Notes under the pieces: generated by a model | Databases searched by the model: none | Seen by the model: only the letters and a program-made list of their open reading frames with translations | Told to the model about the DNA's origin: nothing | Shown here: positions 10,001 through 19,417 of the stretch, one piece after another | How positions within the stretch are numbered: position 1 is the stretch's first letter | Layout of the letters: every line of letters begins with the position of its first letter | Program-made: the position numbers and the translations under genes | Source: Tsukamurella sp. PLM1 | GTDB lineage: Bacteria; Actinomycetota; Actinomycetes; Mycobacteriales; Mycobacteriaceae | DNA: 64,000 nucleotides | Reading direction: 5' to 3' | NCBI RefSeq assembly: GCF_023168325.1 | Contig: NZ_AP025688.1 | Span: 1,860,001-1,924,000 of the forward strand

Positions 10001-10270
10001 ATGACCGGGGGCTCGTTCCACGCGCCCCAGTTCACGGTCGCCTGGCCCACGGGTGAGATCGGCGGCATGGGCCTGGAGGGCGCCGTGCGGCTCGGGTTCA
10101 GCAAGGAACTCGCCGCGGCCCCCGACGAGGCGGCCCGGCAGGTGCTGTTCGATCAGTTGCTCTCGCTGGCGTACCAGCGCGGGCGGGCCCTGCACGCGGC
10201 CACCACCTTCGAGCTGGACGACGTGATCGATCCGGCGTCCACCAGACTGGATCCGCACCTCGCCCGGTGA
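7094..10270 (+). CDS. Single-chain biotin-dependent acyl-CoA carboxylase (BC-BCCP-CT)
   Basis: One unbroken 1058-residue protein carries all three activities of a biotin-dependent carboxylase. The biotin carboxylase domain spans about residues 1-450 (KLLIANRGEIALRVIR at the start, ATP-grasp glycine loop KAVAGGGGRGMR near 153, EVNPRIQVEHTVTE near 286). The biotin carrier motif VLEAMKMEH follows, with the biotinylated lysine near residue 514. The carboxyltransferase domain fills about 570-1058, with the oxyanion glycines of the crotonase fold (AVVSGRCFAGNAAL, DTPGFMVGPEAEEQA). Length and order match the single-chain long-chain acyl-CoA carboxylases described in actinobacteria, unlike the usual separate alpha and beta subunits. 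It starts at GTG 7094 inside the ligase stop. The substrate acyl-CoA is inferred to come from the adjacent ligases. Confidence 0.9.
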   Translation: MKLLIANRGEIALRVIRTARESGVPTVAVYAADDADTPHVSAADTAVALPGSGPAAYLDQAAVLAAAAESGADAVHPGYGFLAENADFATACATAGLTFVGPDPAALRTFGDKAAARAAAVAADVPVPAATPGGVDLDAVRAFAADHPTGVMIKAVAGGGGRGMRAVRPGPGFDTELESAYRSCVSEAELGFGDGRVFAEELLTGARHIEVQVVGDGTAALALGDRDCSVQRRNQKLIEVAPAPALSDALRARLHGDAARLAAAAGYRGLATVEFLVRDDAAVFLEVNPRIQVEHTVTEEVTGVDLVAAQLALAEGASLDDLGLPAAIGCRDGVVIGAPAAATGTAIQARVNLETPTADGTVVPTAGTLTGYTPPTGPGVRVDGYGRPGLNTSARYDSLLAKVIVRAATPARAYAKADAALDEFVVDGPGTNLALLRAVLTDAEFRSGPVDTGYLARRLADLVPAAAAPEPAPELGDLDGDVLTATLTGTVVAVAEPGADCAPGTALVVLEAMKMEHEQALTMPVVVEEVLVRPGRTVSAGATLLTYRPSGEGAVGDDGAAALDPDRPRADLDEVRERHRATLDEGREAAVAKRHRIGRRTARENIADLVDEGSFAEYGALVLPAQRARRSEEDLIATGPADGLIGGPARIDGVEVMVISYDYSVMAGTQGWRNHAKTDRLLDIATRRRMPVVLFAEGGGGRPGDTDFDIVAGLDVPTFRSLGALRGQVPLIAVVSGRCFAGNAALAGVCDVIIATPDANIGMGGPAMISGGGLGEFPPEAVGPIDVQRRNGVVHVVATDEAHAVGLARTCLGYFAGPVEGWSAPDPREARHVVPENRLRAYDVRAAIAAIVDVDSTLELRRDYGVGVVNALVRIEGVPYALIANSTRHLGGAIDAEAADKLADFLELAQAHGLPVISLCDTPGFMVGPEAEEQATVRRFSRLFVLGARLTVPIGAIVLRKGYGLGAMAMTGGSFHAPQFTVAWPTGEIGGMGLEGAVRLGFSKELAAAPDEAARQVLFDQLLSLAYQRGRALHAATTFELDDVIDPASTRLDPHLAR

Positions 10271-10299
10271 GGGGGCGAGGGCGCGGATCCTCCGCCGGA

Positions 10300-10728
10300 T
10301 CACCGGATGCGGCGGTACAGGGCCTCCAGCGCCGCGACGAGCAGCACGGCGATCACGACGTGCATCAGCGAGAGCGTGACGGTCGAGGCACCGTCGAAGT
10401 CCGCGGCCAGCGTGCCGGCGATCGTGCCGAGCGAGGCGGCCGCGCCGATCACGGCGGCCACCCGCAGGACCGGTGCCCACGGTTTCGACAGCAGCACCGC
10501 GGCGGTCATGCCGACGGCGAGCGGCACCACGGTCATGAGGACGACGCCGCCGGGGGCGACGGAGGCGCGGACGCCGTTCGCGTCGGTCATCAGGAAGCCG
10601 CCGCCGGCGGCGAGACCGACGAGCCACAGCAGCAGGTTGGCGGCCAGCGCCAGGACGACGGTGCCGAGCACCGCAGTCGTGCGGGAGAGCCCGATCGTAC
10701 GCCGGGCGGGGGTGTCGAGGACGGTCAT
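10300..10728 (-). CDS. Small four-helix membrane protein (DUF6069-like)
   Basis: This 142-residue protein is almost entirely four hydrophobic helices separated by short loops (helices near residues 20-42, 58-80, 85-108 and 115-135). It resembles the actinobacterial DUF6069 group, for which no function is established. It ends 30 bases from the convergent carboxylase gene and has its own promoter-like region with a dyad. I see no catalytic motif or signal peptide. Confidence 0.65.
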   Translation of the reverse strand: MTVLDTPARRTIGLSRTTAVLGTVVLALAANLLLWLVGLAAGGGFLMTDANGVRASVAPGGVVLMTVVPLAVGMTAAVLLSKPWAPVLRVAAVIGAAASLGTIAGTLAADFDGASTVTLSLMHVVIAVLLVAALEALYRRIR

Positions 10729-10751
10729 GATTGCTTCTCTCCTTCAGGTTT

Positions 10752-10795
10752 CTGGAACGGATCCAGTACACAACCTGAACTAAGGTCTAGGTCAA
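10752..10795 (-). promoter_or_regulatory. Candidate promoter with dyad spacer for the small membrane protein
   Basis: Reading the minus strand, TTGACC (10795-10790) is followed after 17 bases by TGTGTA (10772-10767). The spacer holds an imperfect inverted repeat, ACCTGAAC (10773-10780) against GTCTAGGT (10785-10792). A second dyad, CTGGA-N5-TCCAG, lies at 10752-10766. Dyads inside a promoter spacer are typical of MerR or TetR control; the regulator is unknown. Confidence 0.35.
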
Positions 10796-10868
10796 CCCTC
10801 TTTGATACCGGGCGGCGCGAAACCGACATACCGGACGCCCGGCCGCGGAACCGATTCCGAGGTCTACT

Positions 10869-11360
10869 GTGGCGGACGTGAACGTCGAGGTGACTCCTCT
10901 GCCGGGTATCGGGGTCCGGAAGGACTTCGGGCTGCCGGACGGCCGCAGGATCGGGGTGATCACCCGGCGGGACGGCTCCGTGGACCTCATAGTCTCGGAG
11001 GAGGGTGACCCCGACGCGTGTCGTGACCAGGTACTCCTCAGCAACGAGGAGGCTGCGGTCCTGGGCAGCCTGCTGGGGGCGCCGCAACTGGTCGCACAGC
11101 TGCAGGAGGAGCACCGCGACGTGCCCGGCGTGCACACCCGGCAGATCCCCATCGATGAGGGCGCGCCGTACGACGGCCGCACTCTGGGGTCCACCCAGAT
11201 GCGCACCCGCACCAAGGTCTCGATCGTCGCTGTCATGCGGGCCGGCCAGGTCCACCCGTCGCCCGGCCCCTCGTTCACGTTCACCGCCGGCGACGTGCTG
11301 GTGGTGGTCGGCACGTCGGAGGGGCTCGACGAGGCCGCCAAGATCCTCGCCCACGGCTGA
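10869..11360 (+). CDS. TrkA-C domain regulatory subunit of a cation/proton antiporter (KhtT-like)
   Basis: This 163-residue soluble protein ends in an RCK_C/TrkA-C domain (about residues 80-160: RQIPIDEGAPYDGRTL, then FTAGDVLVVVGTSEGLDEAA), the fold that senses nucleotides or ions. The N-terminal half matches the small KhtT-type subunits that gate CPA2 potassium/proton antiporters. Its start is GTG at 10869. The antiporter gene follows 11 bases downstream, supporting a two-subunit KhtT-KhtU-like system at the membrane. Confidence 0.82.
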   Translation: MADVNVEVTPLPGIGVRKDFGLPDGRRIGVITRRDGSVDLIVSEEGDPDACRDQVLLSNEEAAVLGSLLGAPQLVAQLQEEHRDVPGVHTRQIPIDEGAPYDGRTLGSTQMRTRTKVSIVAVMRAGQVHPSPGPSFTFTAGDVLVVVGTSEGLDEAAKILAHG

Positions 11361-11371
11361 GGCTGCGCGGG

Positions 11372-12538
11372 GTGAACAGCACCGCGCTGCCGCTGATCGA
11401 GCTCGGCGGCGTCTTCTTCGCGCTCGGCGTGCTGGGGCGCGTAGCGGGCAAGTTCGGCATGTCGCCGATCCCGCTGTACCTGCTGGGCGGGCTGGCGTTC
11501 GGCACCGGTGGCTTCGTGGACCTCGGCGAGGCGTCCGAATTCAGCCACATCGCGAGCGAGATCGGCGTGGTACTCCTGCTCCTGCTGTTGGGATTGGAGT
11601 ACACCGCACCGGAACTCGTCTCCGGCTTGCGCCGCTCGTGGCCCGCCGGCCTGATGGACATCGCGCTCAACGCGATCCCGGGCGCGATCGTGGCGCTACT
11701 GCTCGGGTGGGGGCCCGTCGGAGCCCTCGCGCTGGCCGGCGTCACCTACATCTCGTCCTCCGGGATCGCCGCGAAACTGCTCACCGACCTGGGGCGGCTC
11801 GGCAACCGGGAGACCCCGGTCATCCTGTCGGTGCTCGTGTTCGAGGACCTGACGATGGCGGCCTACCTGCCGATCCTCACCGCCCTGCTCGCGGGCGTCG
11901 GGTTCTGGGGCGGCCTCCAGGCGCTGGTGATCGCGCTCGTCGTGATCACCCTGGTGTTGTGGGTGGCGCTGCGGCACGGCCGGATCGTGTCCGGCGTGGT
12001 GCACAGCGAGGACCGCGAAGTGTTCCTCCTGATGCTGCTGGGCTCCGCGCTGCTGGTGGCCGGCATCGCCGCCGCGCTGCAGGTGTCCGCGGCCGTGGGC
12101 GCGTTCATGCTGGGCATCGCGATCTCCGGGACCACCGCGAACTCCGCCACGAAACTGCTCGAGCCTCTGCGGGACCTGTTCGCGGCGATGTTCTTCGTGG
12201 TGTTCGGTCTCAACACCGACCCGCGCTCCATCCCACCCGTCCTCGGCTGGGCGGTCGTGCTCGCAGTGGTCACCACCGGCACCAAGGTCGCGACCGGGTG
12301 GTGGGCCGCCCGGCGCGAGGGTATCCGGCGGATGGGCCGCGCCCGCGCCGGAGCCGGGCTCGTGGCCCGCGGCGAGTTCTCCATCGTGATCGCCGGGCTG
12401 ACCGTCGCCTCGGGTGCCGTCGAGGGCGAACTGGCCGCACTCGCCACCGCCTATGTGCTGCTCATGGCAGTGATCGGCCCCGTCGCCGCCCGCGCAGTGG
12501 AGCCCAGCGTCCGGCTCGTCCAGGCTCGCCTCGCCTGA
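11372..12538 (+). CDS. Cation/proton antiporter, CPA2 family (KhtU-like)
   Basis: This 388-residue membrane protein has ten or more helices of the Na+/H+ exchanger (CPA2) fold: LGVLGRVAGKFGMSPIPLYLLGGLAFG near the N-terminus, LLLLLLGLEYTAPEL, ALAGVTYISSSGIAAKLL (discontinuous helix), VLVFEDLTMA with the acidic transport residues, and ARGEFSIVIAGL near the C-terminus. It starts at GTG 11372, directly after its presumed regulatory subunit. Such pairs export potassium or ammonium in exchange for protons and protect against alkaline or electrophile stress. It ends 62 bases from the convergent response regulator; the gap holds tandem repeats. Confidence 0.87.
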   Translation: MNSTALPLIELGGVFFALGVLGRVAGKFGMSPIPLYLLGGLAFGTGGFVDLGEASEFSHIASEIGVVLLLLLLGLEYTAPELVSGLRRSWPAGLMDIALNAIPGAIVALLLGWGPVGALALAGVTYISSSGIAAKLLTDLGRLGNRETPVILSVLVFEDLTMAAYLPILTALLAGVGFWGGLQALVIALVVITLVLWVALRHGRIVSGVVHSEDREVFLLMLLGSALLVAGIAAALQVSAAVGAFMLGIAISGTTANSATKLLEPLRDLFAAMFFVVFGLNTDPRSIPPVLGWAVVLAVVTTGTKVATGWWAARREGIRRMGRARAGAGLVARGEFSIVIAGLTVASGAVEGELAALATAYVLLMAVIGPVAARAVEPSVRLVQARLA

Positions 12539-12550
12539 GCGCGTGGCTGC

Positions 12551-12634
12551 TCCAGGCCCGCCTGGACGGCTTCATGTGTCCAGGCCCGCCTGGACGGCAT
12601 CATGAGTCCAGGCCCGCCTGGACGGCGATCACCG
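12551..12634. repeat. Three tandem 28-bp repeats covering the end of a response-regulator gene
   Basis: The 20-mer TCCAGGCCCGCCTGGACGGC is repeated exactly at 12551-12570, 12579-12598 and 12607-12626, a 28-bp period. Each copy contains the dyad TCCAGGC-CC-GCCTGGA. The third copy encodes the last residues of the minus-strand response regulator (AVQAGLDS-stop); the other two lie past its stop, so the gene's 3' end appears duplicated in tandem. The hairpins may also serve as terminator between the two convergent genes. Confidence 0.85.
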
Positions 12635-13237
12635 CGGCCTGGACCCGCGATTGCACGCCCAGCTTCATCAGCACCCGCGAGACGTGGGTCTTCACCGTCG
12701 CCTCGCCGATGTCCAGGCGGCGCGCGATCTGCTGGTTCGACAGGCCGCCGCCGAGCCCCGCCAGCACGTCCCGCTCGCGATCGGTGAGACCCGACAGGTC
12801 CGGGGTCGACGGCGCCGCCGCGCGGGGAGCGCGGCGATCACCGCGCGCGTGACCTTGGGATCGAGCACCGCGTCGCCCTCGGCGACCGCCCGCACCGCGC
12901 GGATCAGCTCGTCGCCCCCCGCCGACTTCAGGAGGAACCCGCTGGCCCCCGCCGCGAGCGCGCCGAGCACGTACTCGTCCAGGTCGAACGTGGTGAGCAC
13001 GAGGACCGCGCTGTCGGTCTCTGCCACCACCGACGCGGTGGCCGCGAGGCCGTCCACTCGCGGCATGCGCACGTCCATGACCACCACGTCGGGCCGCAGG
13101 GCCCGGGCCTGCCGTAGGGCGGCGGCACCGTCGGCCGCCTCCCCGATGACACGCACCTCCCCGGACGACTCGAGGAGCAGACGCAGCCCGGCCCGGATGG
13201 CCGCGTGGTCGTCCGCCAGGACGACGGTGACCGTCAC
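12600..13237 (-). CDS. LuxR/NarL-type response regulator
   Basis: The protein is about 212 residues. The receiver domain (VVLADDHAAIRAGLRLLL, phospho-acceptor aspartate in VVVMDVRMP, lysine in GFLLKSAG) is followed by a GerE/LuxR helix-turn-helix (LSGLTDRERDVL ... ATVKTHVSRVLMKLGVQSRVQAA). The frame breaks between the two domains at the G run 12802-12805, where one missing base restores a full-length protein. Its GTG start at 13237 overlaps the kinase stop (GTGA), so kinase and regulator form one operon, transcribed right to left. Target genes are unknown; the nearby antiporter is a possibility. Confidence 0.87.
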
Positions 13238-14351
13238 GGCGCGACCCGCATCGGCACCGTCGCCCGGACCACCCAGAGGCCGTCGTGCGGACCGGACACC
13301 GCCGACCCGCCGACCGACTCCGCGCGGAAGGCGATGTTGCTCAATCCGTTCCCGGAGCCCTCGGTCCACGGGACACCGGGCAGGGGATTACTGGCCGTCA
13401 TGGTGAGCTCCTCGGAATCGACGTCGACGGCGACCTCCAGCGGCGCGCCCGGCGCGTGCTTGGTGGCGTTGGCGATCACCTCGCCCAGGATGCGGGTGAG
13501 CACGGCCTCGACCGCAGTGGGCAGCGGCCCGTCGGGCAGGCGCAGCGCGACGGACCCGCCCGCCGCCTCCGCGCTCTCCAACAGCGGCTCGAGCGACTCC
13601 AGCGTGGTGCGCACCGCGGCGTCGCCGGGGGAGGTGAGCAGGTTGATCGTGGCCCGCATCTCCTCGAGCGCCGCGAGGCTGCCCGACCGGATCGACTGCA
13701 GGACAGCGGGATCGCCCGGGGCGCGCTGCGCGGCGTCGGAGAGGATCGCGACCGCCGACAGGTGCCCGGCCACCGTGTCGTGGAGCTCGCGCGCCAGCCG
13801 CCGGCGCTCGTCGGCGAGGGCGTTCGCGCGACGCGCCTCGCCCTCCGCCCGCTCGGCCTCCGCGAGCTTGCGGTAGGCGAGCACCGCGCGGCCGTACCCG
13901 ATGGGGGACCACAGGACCGCCGTGAGGACGAGCGTCGTGTAGATCCCGCCCTTGAGTCCCCCGACGACCGCCGCCCCGAGGCACAGCACGAGCGTGAGGG
14001 CGGCGACGGACCACGCGACCACGTCCCGCAGCCGGTCCGAGCCGGTCGCGACCGCGAGGTAGATCACGTCCGACAACGCGATCCACAGCACCACCGACGG
14101 GCCGAATGCGAAGTCCCAGGCCACCAGCGCCAGCATCAGGCCGAAGGCCGCCGCGGGCCGGTTCCGGCGAGCAACTGGATCGCCAGCGCCCCGCAGAGCA
14201 GGGCGAATTTCACCTCCCACGGGTAGAAGTGCTCGGTCTCACTACGGATCGTCCAGCCGTCCGCGATCCAGAGCAGGACGCCCACCACGGTGATCCCCAC
14301 CGCGGGGACCGCGGCGTACTCCGAGGTCCACGAGCGCCGGGGCGAATCCAT
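13234..14351 (-). CDS. Sensor histidine kinase (NarL/DesK type)
   Basis: This kinase of about 372 residues has an N-terminal part with four to five transmembrane helices, then a HisKA_3 dimerisation domain with the phospho-histidine in RRLARELHDTVAGHL, and a C-terminal ATPase domain (GEVIANATKHAPG for the N box, GNGLSNIAFRAESVGG for the G box). This is the DesK/NarX class that pairs with LuxR-type regulators, as here. One base is missing near 14155-14160, separating the first helices (MDSPRRSWTSEYAAV from ATG 14351) from the rest. The signal it senses cannot be told; the short loops suggest a membrane-derived stimulus. Confidence 0.85.
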
Positions 14352-14458
14352 GCGCCCATTCCAACACAGTCCGGGTGGCCGCGGGTCCGCCGAACGGGGA
14401 CGCGCGGCGCGCCGTTGGTGGGACGACGGTGCGCCCCGGCCCCGTCAGGCTGGACCGC

Positions 14459-15013
14459 ATGGACGAACTGAACAACCCCGTGGTGTGGACCATCGCCGGC
14501 TGCGAGATCGGATTCTGGGTGCTGGTGCTGGGCGGTCTGACGCTGCGCTACGTCCTGCGGGCCCGCCGGGCCGGGATGGTGGCGCTCGCGCTGGTACCGG
14601 TGCTCGACCTGGTGCTCATCGTCGCCGTGGCGCTGGACCTGTTCCGCGGCGGCGAGGTGGATTCGCGCACCGGCTGGCGGGCATCTACCTGGGCTGCACC
14701 GTCATGTTCGGGCACCGGATGATCACCTGGGCCGACGAGCGCTTCGCCCACCGCTTCGCCGGCGCCCGCGCCGCGCCGGGTGCCGAAGCTGGGGCCGGAG
14801 CGCACCAGCAAGGAGTGGTCGGACTTCTACCGGTGGCTGGGCGCCGTCGCGATCGCCGGCGCCGTGTCGCTCGGGCTCGGTTACACGGTGGCGGACGACG
14901 CGCAGCGCGAGGCGCTCATGGGCACGTTCGGCACCCTGGGCGTGATCACCGTGATCTGGCTGGTCACCGGCCCGCTGTGGGTCGCGGGGCGGGGCGAGGA
15001 GAAATCCGCATGA
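14459..15013 (+). CDS. Uncharacterised four-helix membrane protein
   Basis: After repair of two indels (near 14665, one T; near 14772, two G) this reads as a 185-residue protein beginning [18 protein letters not shown]. It has two helices in the first half (about residues 8-30 and 38-62), a middle segment [26 protein letters not shown], and two more helices at the end. I do not recognise the family with confidence; it resembles small actinobacterial membrane proteins encoded next to sigA. It is divergent from the sensor kinase and convergent with sigA, with a strong hairpin after its stop. Confidence 0.6.
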
Positions 15014-15028
15014 CAACCACGACGCTCC

Positions 15029-15048
15029 CGTGATCGCGTGCGATCACG
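15029..15048. terminator. Bidirectional hairpin terminator between a membrane gene and sigA
   Basis: CGTGATCGC (15029-15037) pairs perfectly with GCGATCACG (15040-15048) around a 2-base loop, and flanking bases extend the stem imperfectly. It lies in the 60 bases between the convergent genes ending at 15013 and 15075. There is no T run, as is common in actinobacterial terminators. Confidence 0.6.
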
Positions 15049-15074
15049 AGCGCCGTGGGCCATCGAGCTGGTTG

Positions 15075-16531
<1,457 letters not shown>

Positions 16532-16685
16532 TTACGCCCTTTCCTGCTGTCCGTTCGTGCACCGGCGGTCGCCTTCGGGCGCGGCAACGCCACCGGTCCC
16601 GAGCCGTGCGGGGCGTGGTGGCAGCTGAGGCGTCCGGGGGCGAGGTGGTCCGGCGTCTGGTCCGGCGTATCGACGCCGGGCCCCC

Positions 16686-16691
16686 ATTGTA
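16686..16691 (-). promoter_or_regulatory. Possible -10 element of the sigA promoter
   Basis: On the minus strand TACAAT lies 155 bases before the sigA GTG, just after the end of the divergent-side gene ppgK. No convincing -35 box is visible at 16-18 bases. The long leader between it and the start contains no other recognisable element. Confidence 0.35.
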
Positions 16692-16749
16692 ACGATTCGG
16701 TCGCTCCGCCCGCATTCACCTGCGGTCAACGAGGCGGAACCGCGGTGGA

Positions 16750-17492
16750 TCAGGTGCGCTTGGACGCCATCGCCGCACCGACGATCCCTGCGGTGTTCAG
16801 CAACTTCGCCGGGATCACGGGGGTCTTCACCTCGAGTAGCGGAACCCATTTCTCGGACTTGCGGCCGATGCCGCCGCCCACGATGATCAGGTCCGGCCAC
16901 AACAACTTCTCGTACTCGCGGAACACGCGGCTCACGTGCCCGGCCCACTTCTCGTAGCTCCACCCGCGCTTCTCCTTCACCGAACTGGCGGCACGGTGCT
17001 CGGCCTCCTTGCCCTCCACTTCGATGTGCCCGAACTCCGTGTTGGGTACGAGCGTCCCGCGGTAGATCAGCGCCGAGCCGATGCCCGTCCCCATGGTGAG
17101 CAACAGGATCACGCCGTCGAAGTCGCGGCCCGCGCCGTACCGGTCCTCGGCCAGCCCGGCGGCGTCGGCATCGTTGAGCACCGTCACCGCGCGCCCCAGG
17201 GTGGAGGTGAACAGCTCGCTCGCGTCCGCACCGATCCAGCCCGGATCGATGTTGGCGGCGCTGCGCACCGTGCCGTTCGTCACCACGGCGGGCACCGTGA
17301 TGCCGACGGGGCCGTCCCAGCCGAAGTGGTCGATCACCTCGCGCACGGCGCCGGCGCACGCGCCGGGGTGGAGGGCTGCGGCGTGAGCACCTTGAACCGG
17401 TCGCCGACCAACTCGCCCGTGTCCAGATCGACGATGCCGCCCTTGATCCCACTGCCGCCGATATCGACACCGAAACCCAGATTCTCCGTCAT
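16750..17492 (-). CDS. ppgK: Polyphosphate glucokinase
   Basis: PpgK phosphorylates glucose with polyphosphate or ATP in the cytosol. The 247-residue ROK-family protein starts [19 protein letters not shown] (phosphate-1 motif), has [14 protein letters not shown] with the catalytic aspartate, the phosphate-2 motif [12 protein letters not shown], and [16 protein letters not shown], typical of actinobacterial PpgK. One G is missing in the run 17365-17368 and splits the N-terminal 46 residues from the rest. Its position between sigA and suhB is the same as in Mycobacterium (Rv2702). Confidence 0.92.
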
Positions 17493-17578
17493 TGCCTGCT
17501 CCGCATTCCTCGAAGTGCCGGACCCGCACGCGCCGTGGGTGCCCCCAACGCTGTCAAACTACCGTGGATTGTGGTTCT

Positions 17579-18447
17579 GTGGAGGCCGTGCAGCAGGACC
17601 GGTGGGAGTTGTCCGAGATCGCCGTCACCGTCGCCCGGGAGGCCGCGGTCCGCGTGGCGTCCCGTCGGACGGAGGTGTTCGGCGCCAACGCATTCGACGG
17701 GCCGGGGGAGTCCCCCGACGGCGTTGCGACCAAGTCGACCCCGACCGATCCGGTCACCGTCGTCGACACCGAGACCGAGCGGTTCGTGCGCGAGCGCCTC
17801 GCGGAGCTCCGCCCCGGCGATGCCGTCCTCGGCGAGGAGTACGGCGGTGAGGGGTCGGAATGCGGAGGCGTGCGATGGGTGGTCGACCCGATCGACGGCA
17901 CCGTCAACTTCCTCTACGGGGTGCCCGCCTACGCGGTCTCCCTCGGTGCGCAGGTCGACGGGGTGTCCGTGGCCGGCGCCGTCGCCGACGTCGTGCGCGG
18001 CACCGTCTACGCCGCCGCGCTGGGCGGGGCGCGCGCGAGATCGCCCCCGACGGTGCGGTCCGCGAGCTGCGCGCCAACCCGATCACCGACCCGGGGCTCG
18101 CGCTGGTGGCGACCGGATTCGGGTACTCGCGCGATCGCCGGGAGAAGCAGGGCAGGGTGCTGGCGCAGGTCCTGCCGCAGGTGCGCGACGTGCGGCGGAT
18201 CGGCTCCGCGGCGCTCGATCTGTGCATGGTGGCGGCGGGCCGCGCCGACGCGCACTACGAGCACGGCCTCAGTCCGTGGGACTGGGCGGCCGGGGCGCTG
18301 ATCGCGCAGGAGGCGGGCGCCACGGTGATCGTGCCAGCACACGATTCGACCAGCGCGGACGGTGCGCTCACCCTCGCCGTGGCCCCTGGCATCGCAGACC
18401 GTGTGATCGCGATCCTGCGCGACGCGGGCGGCCTCGACGACCTGTAG
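17579..18447 (+). CDS. suhB: Inositol-1-monophosphatase family protein SuhB
   Basis: The enzyme (about 289 residues) hydrolyses inositol phosphate and supplies inositol for phosphatidylinositol and mycothiol. The Mg-binding motifs are LGEEYGG (glutamate), WVVDPIDGTVNFLYG and, near the C-terminus, SPWDWAAGALIAQEAGA. The frame breaks at the G run near 18025-18029 (LGGGAREIAPDGA), where one G is missing. The start is GTG 17579 or GTG 17588; both are in frame. It is divergent from ppgK, separated by 86 bases, and matches Rv2701c in order and orientation. Confidence 0.9.
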
Positions 18448-18450
18448 CGG

Positions 18451-19170
18451 TTACCGGCTGCAGGACTGGTCGTGCACCGCGGCGACCAACGCCGGGTTCG
18501 CGCCGCCGTCCGTCGCGCCCGACGGGGCCGCGCGTAGGATGCGCAGGATCTCCTGCGCGTCGGTGCTGGGTTCCAGGTCGGTGAAGAACGTCCCCAGCAC
18601 CAGGTCGACGGACGCGGAGCGGCGACCGTCGTTGATCAGCTCCGCGCACGGCGCGATGATCCAGGCCGCGGCCGCGGCGGCCCGCCCGGCATCGCCGAAA
18701 CGGAGTTGGGCCTGGCACTCCATCTGCTGGTACACGGTGTCGTTGGCGTACCCCTCCGTGGCCGGAGCGGCGAAGCCGTAGTCGGCCAGCTTGTTCAGCG
18801 TGGTCTCCGCGCGGCCGGCCTGCCCCGACGCGTTGAGGACGCGGACCGTCGTCGACGCGAGCGGAGCGGGGCGTACCGAGACCATGTCGCCGGGGGCCAC
18901 CACCTCGAACTGCGCGGGCGCCGGCGGCGGGGTCGTTGCGCCCGCCCGGGCCGGGGTCGCGGGCGTCGTGGAGGACGACGGTGCCGGCGGGGACGGGCAC
19001 GACACTGGTGCCGCGGCCTCCTCCTGCGAGGACATCGCGCGCGCCCACGTACCGATGGCGACGACGGCGAGGACCGCGATCACGATGAGGACCGGCAACA
19101 TGTTGCGGCGCCGGAACGGCTCGCCGTTCCGGTCGAACCGCCGGCCCGTGCCGGTGAGCTGGGAAACCAC
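18451..19170 (-). CDS. cei: Cell envelope integrity protein Cei (LytR_C domain)
   Basis: This 239-residue single-pass protein has a short cytosolic arginine-rich segment, one transmembrane helix near residues 25-44 (MLPVLIVIAVLAVVAIGTW), a proline/serine/threonine-rich linker and an extracellular LytR_C domain (VRVLNASGQAGRAETTLNKLADYGF). Four cysteines lie outside the membrane. Order and topology match Rv2700 (Cei), needed for envelope integrity in Mycobacterium. The start read here is GTG 19170. It converges with suhB, 3 bases apart. Confidence 0.85.
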   Translation of the reverse strand: MVSQLTGTGRRFDRNGEPFRRRNMLPVLIVIAVLAVVAIGTWARAMSSQEEAAAPVSCPSPPAPSSSTTPATPARAGATTPPPAPAQFEVVAPGDMVSVRPAPLASTTVRVLNASGQAGRAETTLNKLADYGFAAPATEGYANDTVYQQMECQAQLRFGDAGRAAAAAAWIIAPCAELINDGRRSASVDLVLGTFFTDLEPSTDAQEILRILRAAPSGATDGGANPALVAAVHDQSCSR

Positions 19171-19301
19171 GGCCCCGACTGTACGTCAGAGGTGTTCGAT
19201 CCGAGCGGAGGCGGCGCCGGGTGCGCGGCCGGGAATCATTGCGTCCGATCACGCGTTAGACCGGCTGCACGACGCGGAATCGGAGCGCTCGGATCAATAT
19301 C

Positions 19302-19330
19302 GTGACTTCGGTACCGATGTGAGCTACACT
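19302..19330 (+). promoter_or_regulatory. Promoter of the DUF4193 gene
   Basis: GTGACT (19302-19307) and TACACT (19325-19330) are separated by 17 bases, close to actinobacterial SigA -35/-10 consensus. The transcript would have a leader of about 80 bases, including the hairpin at 19363-19385. Confidence 0.5.
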
Positions 19331-19362
19331 CTGGGCCGCTCGCGCGGCAAGACGCGGCCCGG

Positions 19363-19385
19363 CGGTCTCGGAAACCCCGAGACCG
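19363..19385 (+). promoter_or_regulatory. Leader hairpin upstream of the DUF4193 gene
   Basis: CGGTCTCGG (19363-19371) pairs with CCGAGACCG (19377-19385) around a short A/C loop, between the predicted promoter and the AGGATGGGG ribosome-binding region. It could act on translation or mRNA stability; no known riboswitch is recognised. Confidence 0.4.
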
Positions 19386-19417
19386 GGGGCACGAGCGAAG
19401 GATGGGGATGACACGGT

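Noticed and set aside
6890..10771. A 1293-codon open frame on the minus strand opposite the carboxylase, and similar long mirror frames elsewhere (for example 36754-38328 and 43371-44990 on +)
   Set aside because: These are the expected shadows of G/C-rich third codon positions; they lack recognisable domains and oppose well-supported genes.
12551..12634. A CRISPR array
   Set aside because: The 28-bp units are directly adjacent with no spacers, and one of them is coding sequence of the response regulator.
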